Shown piece after piece: positions 1-11,316 of a DNA stretch of 64,000 nt. Every line of letters begins with the position of its first letter. Position 1 is the first letter of the stretch. Source of the DNA: Serratia quinivorans (lineage in GTDB: Bacteria; Pseudomonadota; Gammaproteobacteria; Enterobacterales; Enterobacteriaceae); contig NZ_CAMKGL010000001.1 of assembly GCF_946227985.1 (NCBI RefSeq), positions 1,674,001 to 1,738,000 on the forward strand, read 5' to 3'. The notes beneath the pieces are model-generated. The model saw only the letters and a program-made list of their open reading frames with translations, did not search any database and was not told the DNA's origin. The translations under genes were made by a program, and so were the position numbers.

Positions 1-964
1 CGATACCGCCAACCTGTGCGGCCAGGGCGTCGGAGATGTAGTCACCGTTCAGGTTCATACAGGCGATCACGTCGTATTCAGCCGGACGCAGCAGGATTTG
101 CTGCAGGAAGGCGTCGGCGATCACGTCTTTAACCACGATCTCTTTACCGGTGTTCGGGTTCTTGATTTTCAGCCATGGGCCGCCGTCGATCAGCTCACCG
201 CCGAACTCTTCACGCGCCAGTTCGTAGCCCCAATCCTTGAAGGCACCTTCGGTGAACTTCATGATGTTGCCTTTGTGAACCAAGGTCACAGAGTCACGGT
301 CGTTGGTGATTGCGTATTCGATCGCTGCACGAACCAGACGTTTGGTCCCTTCTTCAGAGCATGGCTTCACGCCGATACCGCATTGCTCTGGGAAGCGGAT
401 TTTCTTCACGCCCATTTCGTCGCGCAGGAATTTGATTACTTTGTCTGCTTCGGCAGAACCGGCTTTCCATTCGATACCCGCATAAATGTCTTCGGCGTTT
501 TCGCGGAAGATCACCATGTCGGTCAGCTCTGGCTGTTTAACCGGGCTTGGAGTGCCCTGGTAGTAACGCACCGGACGCAGACATACGTACAGATCCAGTT
601 GCTGGCGCAGGGCCACGTTCAGGGAGCGAATACCGCCACCGACTGGGGTAGTCAGCGGGCCTTTGATGGCAACGCGGTAGTCACGGATCAGATCCAGGGT
701 TTCTTCCGGCAGCCACACGTCTTTCCCGTAAACGTGAGTGGATTTTTCGCCGGTGTAGATTTCCATCCAGGAGATTTTACGTTCGCCGTGGTAGGCTTTT
801 TTTACTGCTGCATCAACCACGTGAATCATAGCAGGGGTAACGTCGACGCCAATGCCGTCGCCTTCGATAAACGGAATGATCGGGTTATTCGGAACAACCA
901 GTTTACCCTGGGCATCGACCGTAATCTTTTTACCTTCTGCCGGAACAACTACTTTGCTTTCCAT
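1..964 (-). CDS. icd: Isocitrate dehydrogenase (NADP+), 3' end outside window
   Basis: TCA-cycle enzyme that oxidatively decarboxylates isocitrate to 2-oxoglutarate in the cytoplasm. The minus strand reads [15 protein letters not shown] from an ATG at 962-964 and stays open to base 1, so about 321 of the usual ~416 codons are present and the C-terminus is missing. The GGGIRSLN segment, which holds the serine phosphorylated by AceK in E. coli, is visible around 625-650. A purine-rich RBS (GGAGAGG, complement of 967-976) precedes the start. It is divergent from rluE, as in E. coli. Identity is near certain from the N-terminal sequence. Confidence 0.95.
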   Translation of the reverse strand, partial: MESKVVVPAEGKKITVDAQGKLVVPNNPIIPFIEGDGIGVDVTPAMIHVVDAAVKKAYHGERKISWMEIYTGEKSTHVYGKDVWLPEETLDLIRDYRVAIKGPLTTPVGGGIRSLNVALRQQLDLYVCLRPVRYYQGTPSPVKQPELTDMVIFRENAEDIYAGIEWKAGSAEADKVIKFLRDEMGVKKIRFPEQCGIGVKPCSEEGTKRLVRAAIEYAITNDRDSVTLVHKGNIMKFTEGAFKDWGYELAREEFGGELIDGGPWLKIKNPNTGKEIVVKDVIADAFLQQILLRPAEYDVIACMNLNGDYISDALAAQVGGI

Positions 965-1062
965 CAACCTCTCCTTCAAGCGCAATTTTTGTTAATGCTT
1001 TGTAAGATGCGTGTAGATACTACTGGAATTTTCTGTCCGCGCCAATCCGAAACGGATTCGGT

Positions 1063-1068
1063 TATAAT
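1063..1068 (+). promoter_or_regulatory. -10 box of the rluE promoter
   Basis: A perfect TATAAT lies 29 bases upstream of the chosen rluE ATG. It overlaps the in-frame ATG at 1067, so a transcript from this promoter would start downstream of that codon. This favours the start at 1097. No strong -35 hexamer is obvious. Confidence 0.5.
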
Positions 1069-1096
1069 GCGCCTATCATCCGTAATCTCAACTGTT

Positions 1097-1723
1097 ATGA
1101 AAAAATTCCCTGTTAGAAATCACAAAGTTAAACGATTCAGCCCGCCAGCCTCCGCCAAACCCGCTGTCGCACAGGGGCCGCGTCGCGTGGTGTTATTCAA
1201 TAAACCCTTCGATGTGCTGCCGCAATTTACCGATGAGGCCGGCCGCACTACCCTGAAAGAATTCATTCCGTTTCCTGATGTTTACGCCGCCGGGCGTCTG
1301 GACCGCGACAGCGAAGGATTATTGGTGTTAACCAATGACGGTAAGCTGCAGGCACAGCTCACGGAGCCGGGCAAACGCACCGGCAAAGTGTATTACGTGC
1401 AGGTAGAAGGCGCGCCGCAGGACAGCGATTTAGTCTCTTTACGCAACGGCGTCACGCTCAAGGATGGCCCGACCCTGCCGGCCGGCGTGGAGTTGGTCGC
1501 CGAACCGCAGTGGCTATGGCCGCGCAATCCGCCAATCCGCGAGCGCAAATCGATTCCCACAGCCTGGCTGAAAGTCACCCTGTATGAAGGACGAAACCGC
1601 CAGGTACGTCGCATGACTGCGCATATCGGCTTCCCTACCCTGCGACTGATTCGCTACAGTATGGGTAATATGTCATTGGGGGAACTGCAACCCGGTGAAT
1701 GGAAATGCCTTGATTCGCTGTAA
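1097..1723 (+). CDS. rluE: 23S rRNA pseudouridine(2457) synthase RluE
   Basis: Isomerises a uridine in domain V of 23S rRNA (U2457 in E. coli). The 208-residue protein has the RsuA/RluE family motif [13 protein letters not shown], with catalytic Asp at about residue 69, and the conserved [14 protein letters not shown] segment near residue 35. The C-terminal [15 protein letters not shown] block is also typical. The open frame runs upstream through antisense icd sequence, but the start is set at 1097 because the -10 box lies at 1063-1068. It is followed by nudJ after 34 bases, probably in one transcript. Confidence 0.9.
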   Translation: MKKFPVRNHKVKRFSPPASAKPAVAQGPRRVVLFNKPFDVLPQFTDEAGRTTLKEFIPFPDVYAAGRLDRDSEGLLVLTNDGKLQAQLTEPGKRTGKVYYVQVEGAPQDSDLVSLRNGVTLKDGPTLPAGVELVAEPQWLWPRNPPIRERKSIPTAWLKVTLYEGRNRQVRRMTAHIGFPTLRLIRYSMGNMSLGELQPGEWKCLDSL

Positions 1724-1757
1724 TCCGCCCGTCAATCCGTCGCTGTAAGGGGCCACC

Positions 1758-2204
1758 ATGTTTAAACCGCACGTTACCGTTGCCTGCGTGGTTCACGCCG
1801 CCGGCAAGTTTTTAATCGTCGAAGAGACCATTAACAGCAAGGCACTCTGGAACCAGCCGGCCGGCCACCTCGAGGCCGATGAAACGCTGGTACAAGCGGC
1901 CGAACGCGAGCTGTGGGAAGAAACCGGCATTCGCGCCACGCCGCAGTCGTTCCTCAAGCTGCACCAGTGGATCGCACCGGACAACACGCCGTTTCTGCGC
2001 TTTTGTTTTGTCATTGAGCTGGAGCAGCAATTGCCGACCGAGCCGCACGACAGTGATATCGACCGTTGTTTGTGGCTGAGCGCCGAAGAGATTTTACATG
2101 CGCCCAACCTGCGCTCCGCACTAGTCGCCGAAAGCATTCGTTGTTACCAGCAGCCGGAACGCTACCCGCTGTCGCTGGTCAGCAGCTATGACTGGCCGTT
2201 CTGA
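1758..2204 (+). CDS. nudJ: Nudix phosphatase NudJ (HMP-PP / nucleoside di- and triphosphate hydrolase)
   Basis: A 148-residue Nudix hydrolase. The Nudix box is complete at about residues 36-58 (GHLEADE ... RELWEETG), including the REUXEE metal-binding glutamates. The E. coli orthologue acts on nucleoside di/triphosphates and thiamine pyrimidine pyrophosphates. Its position between rluE and mnmA matches E. coli. A GGGG-type RBS lies about 7 bases before the ATG. Confidence 0.9.
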   Translation: MFKPHVTVACVVHAAGKFLIVEETINSKALWNQPAGHLEADETLVQAAERELWEETGIRATPQSFLKLHQWIAPDNTPFLRFCFVIELEQQLPTEPHDSDIDRCLWLSAEEILHAPNLRSALVAESIRCYQQPERYPLSLVSSYDWPF

Positions 2205-2299
2205 GATAAATAAGTGCCGTGCGCCGACGAGGGCAACGTGGTAAAATCCTGCGCTTGTTTTTTATCAGCACGGTTAGTGTTCAAGTTCGCGAGATCCCC

Positions 2300-3403
2300 A
2301 TGTCAGACAACAGCCAGAAAAAAGTAATCGTCGGTATGTCCGGCGGCGTCGACTCTTCCGTTACTGCCTATCTGTTACAGCAACAGGGCTATCAGGTCGC
2401 TGGGCTGTTTATGAAGAACTGGGAAGAAGACGATGATGAAGAGTACTGCTCCGCAGCGACCGATCTGGCCGATGCACAAGCGGTATGCGACAAACTCGGC
2501 ATCGAGCTGCACACGGTGAATTTCGCGGCAGAGTACTGGGACAACGTATTTGAACTGTTCCTGGAAGAGTACAAGGCCGGCCGCACGCCGAACCCGGACA
2601 TCCTGTGCAATAAAGAAATCAAATTCAAAGCCTTCCTGGAATTCGCCGCAGAAGATCTGGGGGCAGATTTCATCGCCACCGGCCACTACGTGCGTCGCCA
2701 GGACGTGGACGGCAAAAGCCGTCTGCTGCGCGGTGTCGACGGCAACAAAGACCAGAGCTATTTCCTCTACACCCTGAGCCACGAGCAGGTTGCACAAAGC
2801 CTGTTCCCGGTCGGTGAACTGGAAAAACCAGAGGTACGCCGCATCGCTGAACAGCTCGAACTGGTCACCGCCAAGAAAAAAGACTCCACCGGCATCTGCT
2901 TTATCGGCGAGCGCAAATTCCGCGACTTCCTCGGCCGCTACCTGCCTGCACAGCCAGGCCCGATTGTCAGCGTCGACGGCCAGACCGTCGGTGAACATCA
3001 GGGCCTGATGTACCACACCCTGGGCCAGCGCAAAGGGCTGGGCATCGGCGGCATGAAGGACAGCAGCGAAGATCCATGGTACGTGGTGGACAAAGACGTC
3101 GCCAACAACGTGCTGGTGGTCGCGCAGGGGCATGAGCATCCGCGCCTGATGTCCGTCGGGCTGATCGCGCAGCAACTGCATTGGGTCGATCGCCTGCCGC
3201 TGAGCGGGCCATTCCGCTGTACGGTGAAAACCCGTTATCGCCAGCAGGATATTCCTTGCACCGTCACCCCGCTTGACGAACAACGCATTGAAGTGCGTTT
3301 CGACGAGCCGGTCGCCGCCGTCACCCCAGGTCAGTCAGCCGTGTTCTATCAGGATGAAATCTGCCTCGGCGGCGGCATTATCGAACAGCGTTTACAGGAG
3401 TAA
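2300..3403 (+). CDS. mnmA: tRNA-specific 2-thiouridylase MnmA
   Basis: Transfers sulfur to U34 of the glutamate, lysine and glutamine tRNAs. The start at 2300 gives a 367-residue protein beginning [16 protein letters not shown], with the ATP-pyrophosphatase loop SGGVDSS at residues 14-20. The two catalytic cysteines are in the [11 protein letters not shown] segment (about residue 100) and in [15 protein letters not shown] (about residue 200). An upstream in-frame start at 2219 would add 27 low-quality residues and is rejected. hflD follows after two bases, so the two are almost certainly cotranscribed. Confidence 0.96.
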   Translation: MSDNSQKKVIVGMSGGVDSSVTAYLLQQQGYQVAGLFMKNWEEDDDEEYCSAATDLADAQAVCDKLGIELHTVNFAAEYWDNVFELFLEEYKAGRTPNPDILCNKEIKFKAFLEFAAEDLGADFIATGHYVRRQDVDGKSRLLRGVDGNKDQSYFLYTLSHEQVAQSLFPVGELEKPEVRRIAEQLELVTAKKKDSTGICFIGERKFRDFLGRYLPAQPGPIVSVDGQTVGEHQGLMYHTLGQRKGLGIGGMKDSSEDPWYVVDKDVANNVLVVAQGHEHPRLMSVGLIAQQLHWVDRLPLSGPFRCTVKTRYRQQDIPCTVTPLDEQRIEVRFDEPVAAVTPGQSAVFYQDEICLGGGIIEQRLQE

Positions 3404-3405
3404 TC

Positions 3406-5425
<2,020 letters not shown>

Positions 5426-5443
5426 CAGTTTTGCTCCGGTAAC

Positions 5444-5471
5444 AAAGAGGCGGCCATTTGGCCGCCTCTTT
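5444..5471 (+). terminator. Intrinsic terminator after purB
   Basis: A perfect 12-bp stem (AAAGAGGCGGCC / GGCCGCCTCTTT) with a 4-base loop. It lies between the convergent purB and acetyltransferase genes and can serve both directions. Confidence 0.85.
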
Positions 5472-5476
5472 GACGT

Positions 5477-6178
5477 CTATCCCATCAACTCTTGCAGGCG
5501 TTTTTTCTGCTGCCCTTGCTCGTCGAAGTTGTCGGGATCCAGCCATCGCTCAAAGCCGGCCTTGATTGTCGGCCAGCGGTCGGCGGTAATGGCAAACCAG
5601 TCGGTATCACGACTGCGGCCCTTGGTGATCACCGCATACCTGAAAGTGCCCTCATGGCTGAAGCCGAATCTCGCCGCCGCCCGTTTGGATGGTGCATTAT
5701 GGCTGTCGCACTTCCATTCACAGCGACGATACCCCAAGTCCTCAAACAGGTGTCGCAACATCAGATAAATCGCTTCGGTGGCGCTCGAGCGCTGCTTCAT
5801 CGCGGGTGACCAACTGACATGGCCAATCTCCGCCACGCCGTTACCTTCATCGATGCGCATATAGGCAACCGTCCCGACCGGCGTTTGGCTTGCGCAGTCA
5901 AACACCGTCAGGTTAGCCAACGTGGGGTTCGCCTGCAAGGTTGTCAGATGCTGCAGCATGGCAGCAAGGCTTTCCGGCCGCTCTATCGATAAATAGGTCC
6001 AGTCGCGGCCATCGGGTGCCTGCTGGAAAGCACTGAACAACGCGACATGATCGCGCTGTGGCTCAAGCGGTTCCAGATGACAAAAGCGCCCGTCAAGCGT
6101 CTCACCGCAGGGCCGTTTCGCCGCTTGCCAATCGGATAATGGCTCACCCACCGGCTGGCCGAATTGATTGATCACCAT
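5477..6178 (-). CDS. GNAT-family N-acetyltransferase (RimJ/RimL-like)
   Basis: A 233-residue protein of the Acetyltransf_3 type. The AEIGHVSWSPAMKQRSSATEAIYLMLRHLF stretch (about residues 135-165; only part is cited as motif) carries the acetyl-CoA binding region, followed by the RCEWKCDSHNAPSKRAAARFGF segment typical of RimJ/L-like enzymes. The substrate is not evident; relatives acetylate protein N-termini or small amines. A second GNAT gene lies just upstream on the same strand (20-base gap), so the two may be cotranscribed. Confidence 0.8.
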   Translation of the reverse strand: MVINQFGQPVGEPLSDWQAAKRPCGETLDGRFCHLEPLEPQRDHVALFSAFQQAPDGRDWTYLSIERPESLAAMLQHLTTLQANPTLANLTVFDCASQTPVGTVAYMRIDEGNGVAEIGHVSWSPAMKQRSSATEAIYLMLRHLFEDLGYRRCEWKCDSHNAPSKRAAARFGFSHEGTFRYAVITKGRSRDTDWFAITADRWPTIKAGFERWLDPDNFDEQGQQKKRLQELMG

Positions 6179-6198
6179 AAAGCCTCCGCAACCTGCCG

Positions 6199-6651
6199 TT
6201 AACGTTCGTAAATAATAAACGACGTTCTTTTACCTATTTTATCGTACAGCGAACGAGCCGGAGAATTATATTCCTGCGTCGCCCAATAAACCCGATCACA
6301 GCCCTTTTCATCCGCCAAGCGATAGGCCTGATTAAATAGTTTTTCAGACACTTTCTTGCCGCGCGCCGCGGGCGAAACATAGAGATCTTCAATATAGCAA
6401 TAGCCAACAGAGCTCCAGGTCGAAGGGTGGAATATCAGATTCATCAATCCCAACAGCTTGCCGTCTTTATCTTCCGCCACCAGACCATAAACCTGCGGCT
6501 CTTCACATAAACGTTCGAAGGTATGGTCGGTTACCTGCGCCGAAATATCCGCCCGATAAAAATGAAGATATCCCTGCCAAAGATCCAACCATTGTGACTT
6601 ATCATCGGTTTGTATTCTGCGTACTACTACTTCACTGTTTACTGGATGCAT
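6199..6651 (-). CDS. GNAT-family N-acetyltransferase
   Basis: A compact 150-residue acetyltransferase. The YIEDLYVSPAARGKKVSEKL segment at about residues 85-104 holds the acetyl-CoA pyrophosphate-binding loop (R-x-x-G-x). The C-terminal YNSPARSLYDKIG motif is typical of the family. The substrate is unknown. It probably forms a pair with the larger GNAT gene downstream. Confidence 0.8.
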   Translation of the reverse strand: MHPVNSEVVVRRIQTDDKSQWLDLWQGYLHFYRADISAQVTDHTFERLCEEPQVYGLVAEDKDGKLLGLMNLIFHPSTWSSVGYCYIEDLYVSPAARGKKVSEKLFNQAYRLADEKGCDRVYWATQEYNSPARSLYDKIGKRTSFIIYER

Positions 6652-6774
6652 GTTGCCTCACGGGTTTTTCTAAGAAAAAGTAACGTAATACCAACAGGAT
6701 ACACCGGCCAACGCAGCCTGAACACAGACCAATTAATAACAATGAGCAGACCAATTTTAGCGCCCTGACTGCCT

Positions 6775-8292
6775 TTAGCCTGGCATAGGTAACGAATAAA
6801 AAATGCATGATAACTTTTTGATAAATTTTACAATCTCGTCGGGCGCATAGGCAGCAAAGCCAAATACCAACGCCCCTTCACTTGGCGAATGGGTATAAAA
6901 ATCAATCAGCCCGTAGACCCTCATGTCCTGCGCAGCAGCGGCCTGAATCAACCGTCGCTCGGTAGCCGCGTCCTGCAACGGGCAAACCAATTGCAGCCCG
7001 CCCTGCGGTAACCGTGGCTGAGTCCAGGCGGCAAGATACTGATGCACCGCCGCATGCAAAATCTCCAGCCGGGCCTGATATATTTTTCGCATATTCCTTA
7101 AATGTTCGGCATAGAAATCTTCATTGATAAATTTAAATAACGTCATTTGCGGCAGCGCCGAAGTATATCCATCCTGGAATTGTTTGGCGGCCACCATGGG
7201 TTTAATTAGCTGTGGGGGAACAATAAGAAAACCAATGCGCAATCCTGGAAACAGGCTTTTGCTGAAAGTGCCGATATATAAAGTTCGCTGATATTGGTCC
7301 AGTCCCTGCAACGCCGCGGTAGTCAGGCCGTTATAATTGAATTCGGAATCGTAATCATCTTCGAGGATCCAGGCCTTTTCACGCTGTGCCCATGCCAGCA
7401 GTTTTAATCTTCGTTCAATACTGAGTGAATGCCCCAGCGGATAATGGTGGGACGGCGTAATATAAACGCCCCGTCCGCCCTCTTCGGTATTTATTAACGC
7501 ATCAATATCCATCCCACAAGGATCCACCTCAATCGGCTGGGCGATTAATCCCGCCGACTGAACCAGTTTTTTCGCGCCCTGATAACCGGGTTCTTCCACA
7601 AAAACCCGGTCGCCGGGATTAAACAGCACCTGAGTACACAGCGAGAGCGCCTGCTGGGAACTGGTCACCACAATCACCTGTTCGGTGCTGGCTTTAACCC
7701 CTCTTTCGCGCCGTAGATACTCAATGATCTCCTCCCTTAATTCCACCAAACCCTGAGGATCGGCATAACCCAGCAGGCGCTCCGCCCCCTGCCGCACCGC
7801 CTGCCTTTCCAATTGCAGCCAACTGTCGATGGGGAACAGGCGCAAATCGGGCAGTGAGGGGGTCAACGAGCCGCTGCGGCGGGTATGCGGAGCATGGGCA
7901 GCAATCAACAAGGAACGGCCATGCACACTCAGCTCTCGCTCCACCAGCAGGGCCTGGTCGGTGTTGTCAGTCGCCAGCAGTTCGCGACCGATCAGAGTGT
8001 CTTGCTGGTAGCTGACAAAGCTACCGCGCCCCACGGCACGGGCAATATAGCCCTCCGCTTCCAGTTGAGCATAGGTCTGTTCGACGGTATCGCGTGAAAT
8101 CGCCAATCGAGCCGCCAGAACCCGGCTGGGTGGCAATTTTGCCAGGTAGCTCAGGTCACCCGCCGTCACCTGCTGTTTGATTGTCAGATGCAGCGCAGCC
8201 TTACGCGTCATTCCTTGTCGTAAATGCTCAATAAAGCTTGTCTGTATCGCATCTGGCGAAACGTCCTGCTGGCTGTCACCGCTGTGTTTCAT
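6775..8292 (-). CDS. MocR-family (GntR-aminotransferase) PLP-dependent transcriptional regulator
   Basis: A 505-residue fusion. Residues about 15-95 form a GntR-type winged helix (LPPSRVLAARLAISRDTVEQTY). The remainder is a fold-type I aminotransferase domain with ILEDDYDSEF and the PLP-lysine motif TFSKSLFPGLRIGF. Members (PdxR, GabR, TauR, EhuR) sense PLP or amino-compound adducts and usually control a divergent gene. Here the divergent side holds only a decayed remnant (8584-8772), so the target is not visible. Confidence 0.85.
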   Translation of the reverse strand: MKHSGDSQQDVSPDAIQTSFIEHLRQGMTRKAALHLTIKQQVTAGDLSYLAKLPPSRVLAARLAISRDTVEQTYAQLEAEGYIARAVGRGSFVSYQQDTLIGRELLATDNTDQALLVERELSVHGRSLLIAAHAPHTRRSGSLTPSLPDLRLFPIDSWLQLERQAVRQGAERLLGYADPQGLVELREEIIEYLRRERGVKASTEQVIVVTSSQQALSLCTQVLFNPGDRVFVEEPGYQGAKKLVQSAGLIAQPIEVDPCGMDIDALINTEEGGRGVYITPSHHYPLGHSLSIERRLKLLAWAQREKAWILEDDYDSEFNYNGLTTAALQGLDQYQRTLYIGTFSKSLFPGLRIGFLIVPPQLIKPMVAAKQFQDGYTSALPQMTLFKFINEDFYAEHLRNMRKIYQARLEILHAAVHQYLAAWTQPRLPQGGLQLVCPLQDAATERRLIQAAAAQDMRVYGLIDFYTHSPSEGALVFGFAAYAPDEIVKFIKKLSCIFYSLPMPG

Positions 8293-8433
8293 GCTATTCC
8301 GGATCAGAGATTTCCCGTACCGCAGGAGGGTAAACCAGCGGTGGCGTTGTTGGTTAATTAATCGAAATCAATGTGGGTGTGAACAAAATGTTTGAAACAG
8401 ATCATCCACCGTTCATTCGAAGCGCCCGCCTTA

Positions 8434-8474
8434 AACCAATATAACCATACCAGCAGCTTGCTCTTAATGTGGTT
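8434..8474. promoter_or_regulatory. Possible MocR operator (repeated AACCA/TGGTT half-sites)
   Basis: AACCA occurs at 8434-8438 and 8443-8447 and its complement TGGTT at 8470-8474, upstream of the MocR-type gene. MocR regulators commonly bind short direct or inverted repeats in the divergent promoter. The assignment is an inference from position and repeat only. Confidence 0.25.
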
Positions 8475-8583
8475 GTCTACTTTTCATTACTCATCCCCGC
8501 CTGTTCACCGCTGCCGGATAGCAGCGGCGTAGGTTCGTATTGCCTGCAGGGACATTATTGTGATGCATGTTCAAAGTGGAATT

Positions 8584-8772
8584 ATGTCACAACAGCACAA
8601 CCCTACGCCGCCCTGGCGTAACTTTCTCAAAAAGCCCCTGGCATTAATCTCACTGGCGGCCTGGGCCGCTGGCGCGCGGAGGATATCACCCGCGCCCTGA
8701 AGACCGGCCGTAACCACCGCTCAGGTACAGGAGATCCGCAAAAACAGCGTCACCAAACCAGAGCACCCTTAA
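8584..8772 (+). pseudogene. Decayed remnant resembling a dehydrogenase cytochrome c subunit
   Basis: Three short blocks are legible in changing frames. From 8584: MSQQHNPTPPWRNFLKKP plus a hydrophobic run that stops at 8698. From 8661, another frame: LGRWRAEDITRALKTGRN. From 8710: VTTAQVQEIRKNSVTKPEHP, ending with TAA at 8770. The second block resembles the W-x-x-x-D-I-x-x-x-L-K-T-G motif near the C-terminus of alcohol/gluconate dehydrogenase cytochrome c subunits, and the third fits such a C-terminus. No heme CxxCH is left. Likely a gene with large internal deletions; the family call is tentative. Confidence 0.35.
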
Positions 8773-8826
8773 TATCTGCCGGGAGCCCAAACGATTGAGC
8801 TCCTGCCTTCTTCTCGCAGCCCTTTC

Positions 8827-8843
8827 CGTTTAAGTTTGGTTTA
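8827..8843 (+). promoter_or_regulatory. PhoP box 1
   Basis: CGTTTA, a 5-base spacer AGTTT, then GGTTTA: an exact match to the (T/G)GTTTA-N5-(T/G)GTTTA direct repeat bound by PhoP, apart from the first base of the first half. It lies 32 bases upstream of a second box, which fits PhoP autoregulation of phoPQ. Confidence 0.7.
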
Positions 8844-8858
8844 ACTTCTCATGGGCAT

Positions 8859-8893
8859 TGTTTATCCAACGTTTATTGGACGTTGCCGATAAT
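8859..8893 (+). promoter_or_regulatory. PhoP box 2 and -10 element of the phoP promoter
   Basis: TGTTTA-TCCAA-CGTTTA occupies 8859-8875. GATAAT, one mismatch from TATAAT, lies at 8888-8893, 12 bases after the box. This spacing is characteristic of directly PhoP-activated promoters in enteric bacteria, where the box replaces the -35. Transcription would start near 8900, leaving a leader of about 200 bases before the phoP ATG. Confidence 0.75.
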
Positions 8894-9011
8894 GACCGCG
8901 CACCAAAAATCGATAGCGCTTATTTCCAGCCAAGGCTCTGCGTCCCTTGCGGTAAATGCTGGTTATACCTACCATAACGTCAATATCACGTTCGGATGGT
9001 CAAGGTTATTG

Positions 9012-9057
9012 CACGCTATCCCTCACACGCTGCCGAGCGTGTTACCTTTTCAGCGTG
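9012..9057 (+). promoter_or_regulatory. Structured phoP leader with alternative hairpins
   Basis: CACGCT occurs twice (9012-9017, 9026-9031) and its complement AGCGTG twice (9036-9041, 9052-9057). The inner pair makes a 7-bp hairpin with loop GCCG (9025-9042) followed by TACCTTTT. The outer copies allow competing pairings. The element lies 40-90 bases before the phoP start codon. Function is unproven. Confidence 0.35.
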
Positions 9058-9097
9058 GGTGACAGGATGTTCACCCGCAGATATACAGGAGTCCACC

Positions 9098-9769
9098 ATG
9101 CGAGTACTGGTTGTTGAAGATAACGGTTTACTGCGCCACCACCTCTCCGTACAGATGCGTGAAATGGGCCACCAGGTTGATGCGGCAGAAGATGCCAAAG
9201 AAGCCGATTACTTCCTGCAGGAGCATGCGCCGGATATCGCGATTGTCGATCTCGGCCTGCCGGGTGAAGACGGCCTGAGCCTGATCCGCCGCTGGCGCGC
9301 CCACCAAATGAAATTACCGATCCTGGTGCTGACCGCCCGTGAGAGCTGGCAAGACAAGGTCGCGGTGCTGGAAGCCGGTGCCGATGACTACGTCACCAAG
9401 CCGTTTCATTTGGAAGAAGTTATTGCCCGTATGCAGGCGTTGATGCGCCGCAACAGCGGCCTGGCCTCCCAGGTGATCGTCTTGCCGCCGTTCCAAATCG
9501 ACCTTTCGCGCCGTGAGCTGAGCGTCAACGAACAGCAAATCAAACTGACCGCGTTTGAATACACCATTATCGAAACCTTAATCCGCAACGCCGGTAAAGT
9601 GGTCAGTAAAGACTCGCTGATGTTGCAGCTGTATCCGGACGCCGAACTGCGCGAAAGCCACACCATCGACGTACTGATGGGCCGTTTGCGTAAAAAGGTG
9701 CAGGCCGAATACCCACAGGAAGTGATCACCACGGTTCGTGGCCAGGGCTATCGTTTTGATGCGAAGTGA
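9098..9769 (+). CDS. phoP: Response regulator PhoP
   Basis: OmpR-class regulator of the Mg2+/low-pH/antimicrobial-peptide response. The ATG at 9098, preceded by AGGAG, gives 223 residues, the E. coli length. The receiver domain has acidic pocket E7-D8, phosphoacceptor D51 in IVDLGLPG, and the DYVTKPF lysine near 101. The C-terminal half is a winged helix ([28 protein letters not shown]). The frame extends upstream to 8996 but that part lies in the leader. It overlaps the phoQ ribosome-binding region, so phoPQ is one operon. Confidence 0.97.
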   Translation: MRVLVVEDNGLLRHHLSVQMREMGHQVDAAEDAKEADYFLQEHAPDIAIVDLGLPGEDGLSLIRRWRAHQMKLPILVLTARESWQDKVAVLEAGADDYVTKPFHLEEVIARMQALMRRNSGLASQVIVLPPFQIDLSRRELSVNEQQIKLTAFEYTIIETLIRNAGKVVSKDSLMLQLYPDAELRESHTIDVLMGRLRKKVQAEYPQEVITTVRGQGYRFDAK

Positions 9770-9771
9770 AC

Positions 9772-11232
9772 ATGATGTTCAACAAAAATAAAAAGCCTTT
9801 TTCCCTACGAGCCCGCTTTTTGATGGCCACCGCCGGGGTGATCCTGGCGCTTTCACTGTCCTATGGTCTGGTTGCGGTAGTGGGTTATATCGTCAGCTTC
9901 GACAAAACCGCCTTCCGCCTGCTGCGCGGTGAAAGCAACCTGTTTTTCAGCCTGGCCCAATGGAAAGACAACAAGCTCACCATCGCCATTCCGCCCGATA
10001 TCGATCTCAACTTCCCTACCCTGGTGTTTATTTACGACGATAAGGGCAAGCTGCTGTGGAGCCAGCGTCAGGTACCGGAACTGGAAAAACGGATCAACAA
10101 AGAGTGGCTGGAAGAATCCGGTTTCTACGAAGTTGATACCGATACCCGAATCAGTAGCGAAGTCCTGGGTAACAACCCCAAAGCGCAGGATCAGCTCAAA
10201 GACTATGACGACAACGACCAGAATGCGCTGACCCACTCCGTGGCGGTCAATACCTATGCGGCGACCACAAGATTGCCGGCGCTAAGCATCGTGGTGGTCG
10301 ACACTATCCCGCAGGAACTTCAGCGTTCAGACGTAGTCTGGGAATGGTTCAGCTATGTGTTGCTGGCTAACCTGCTGTTGGTAGTGCCCCTGCTGTGGCT
10401 GGCGGCCTATTGGAGCCTGCGACCGATCCAGGCGCTGGTGAATCAGGTCGGCGAACTGGAAAACGGTGAACGGGAACAGCTCGACGAGAACCCCCCCAGC
10501 GAACTGCGCGGGCTGGTACGCAATCTGAATATTCTGGTTCGCAACGAGCGTCAGCGCTATACCAAATACCGCACCACGCTTTCCGATCTGACCCACAGCC
10601 TGAAAACCCCGTTGGCGGTACTGCAAACCACATTACGCTCACTGCGTACCGGCAAACAAACCACTATCGAGGAAGTCGAGCCGATCATGCTGGATCAGAT
10701 CGGGCGTATCTCTCAGCAAATTGGCTACTACCTGCATCGCGCCAGCATCAACTCCGGGCAAACGGTGCTGACTCGCGAGATCCATTCGGTACCGGCCCTG
10801 CTGGACAGCCTGACGGTGGCGCTGAACAAGGTATATCAGCGCAAAGGCGTGGCGATCACGCTGGATATCTCGCCGGAAGTGACCTTTATGGGTGAAAAAA
10901 ACGACTTTATGGAAGTGATGGGTAACGTACTGGAAAATGCCTGCAAGTACTGTCTGGAATTCGTTGAAATCACCTCCCTCCACTCCGATAAATATCTCAC
11001 CATCGTCATCGATGACGACGGCCCAGGCATTCCGGAAAGCAAACGCGAGTTGATCTTCCAGCGCGGCCAGCGGGTAGACACATTACGCCCCGGTCAGGGC
11101 TTGGGATTATCGGTAGCGGCGGAGATTATTGAGCAGTACGACGGCTCCATTACCATCAGTGACAGCCCGCTTGGCGGCGCACGGATGCAGGTCACTTTCG
11201 CTCGTCAGCACGACTCCCACCATAACGAGTAA
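9772..11232 (+). CDS. phoQ: Sensor histidine kinase PhoQ
   Basis: Inner-membrane kinase/phosphatase partner of PhoP. Start options are GTG 9766, ATG 9772 and ATG 9775; 9772 is preferred (486 residues, [16 protein letters not shown]). Two TM segments (about 20-42 and 195-218) flank a periplasmic PAS-like sensor that keeps [18 protein letters not shown] and VVVDTIP. The acidic membrane-facing patch reads [15 protein letters not shown], a variant of the E. coli EDDDDAEMTHS. HAMP, H-box ([14 protein letters not shown], His near 277), N-box (NACKY) and G-boxes are intact. Confidence 0.96.
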   Translation: MMFNKNKKPFSLRARFLMATAGVILALSLSYGLVAVVGYIVSFDKTAFRLLRGESNLFFSLAQWKDNKLTIAIPPDIDLNFPTLVFIYDDKGKLLWSQRQVPELEKRINKEWLEESGFYEVDTDTRISSEVLGNNPKAQDQLKDYDDNDQNALTHSVAVNTYAATTRLPALSIVVVDTIPQELQRSDVVWEWFSYVLLANLLLVVPLLWLAAYWSLRPIQALVNQVGELENGEREQLDENPPSELRGLVRNLNILVRNERQRYTKYRTTLSDLTHSLKTPLAVLQTTLRSLRTGKQTTIEEVEPIMLDQIGRISQQIGYYLHRASINSGQTVLTREIHSVPALLDSLTVALNKVYQRKGVAITLDISPEVTFMGEKNDFMEVMGNVLENACKYCLEFVEITSLHSDKYLTIVIDDDGPGIPESKRELIFQRGQRVDTLRPGQGLGLSVAAEIIEQYDGSITISDSPLGGARMQVTFARQHDSHHNE

Positions 11233-11274
11233 ATTCTGTTGCTCAGGCCCCGATCCACGGGGCCAAACTTCCGT

Positions 11275-11280
11275 TATAAT
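11275..11280 (+). promoter_or_regulatory. -10 box of the roxA promoter
   Basis: A perfect TATAAT 37 bases before the roxA ATG. A GGCCCC/GGGGCC hairpin at 11246-11264, between phoQ and this box, may weaken read-through from phoPQ, although it lacks a clear T-tract. Confidence 0.45.
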
Positions 11281-11316
11281 CGCACTCAGGCTCACTCCTC
11301 TATCCTGGAATAGAAC

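Noticed and set aside
98-1096. Long + strand open frame upstream of rluE
   Set aside because: It is antisense to icd and only a shadow; the rluE start is after the TATAAT at 1063-1068.
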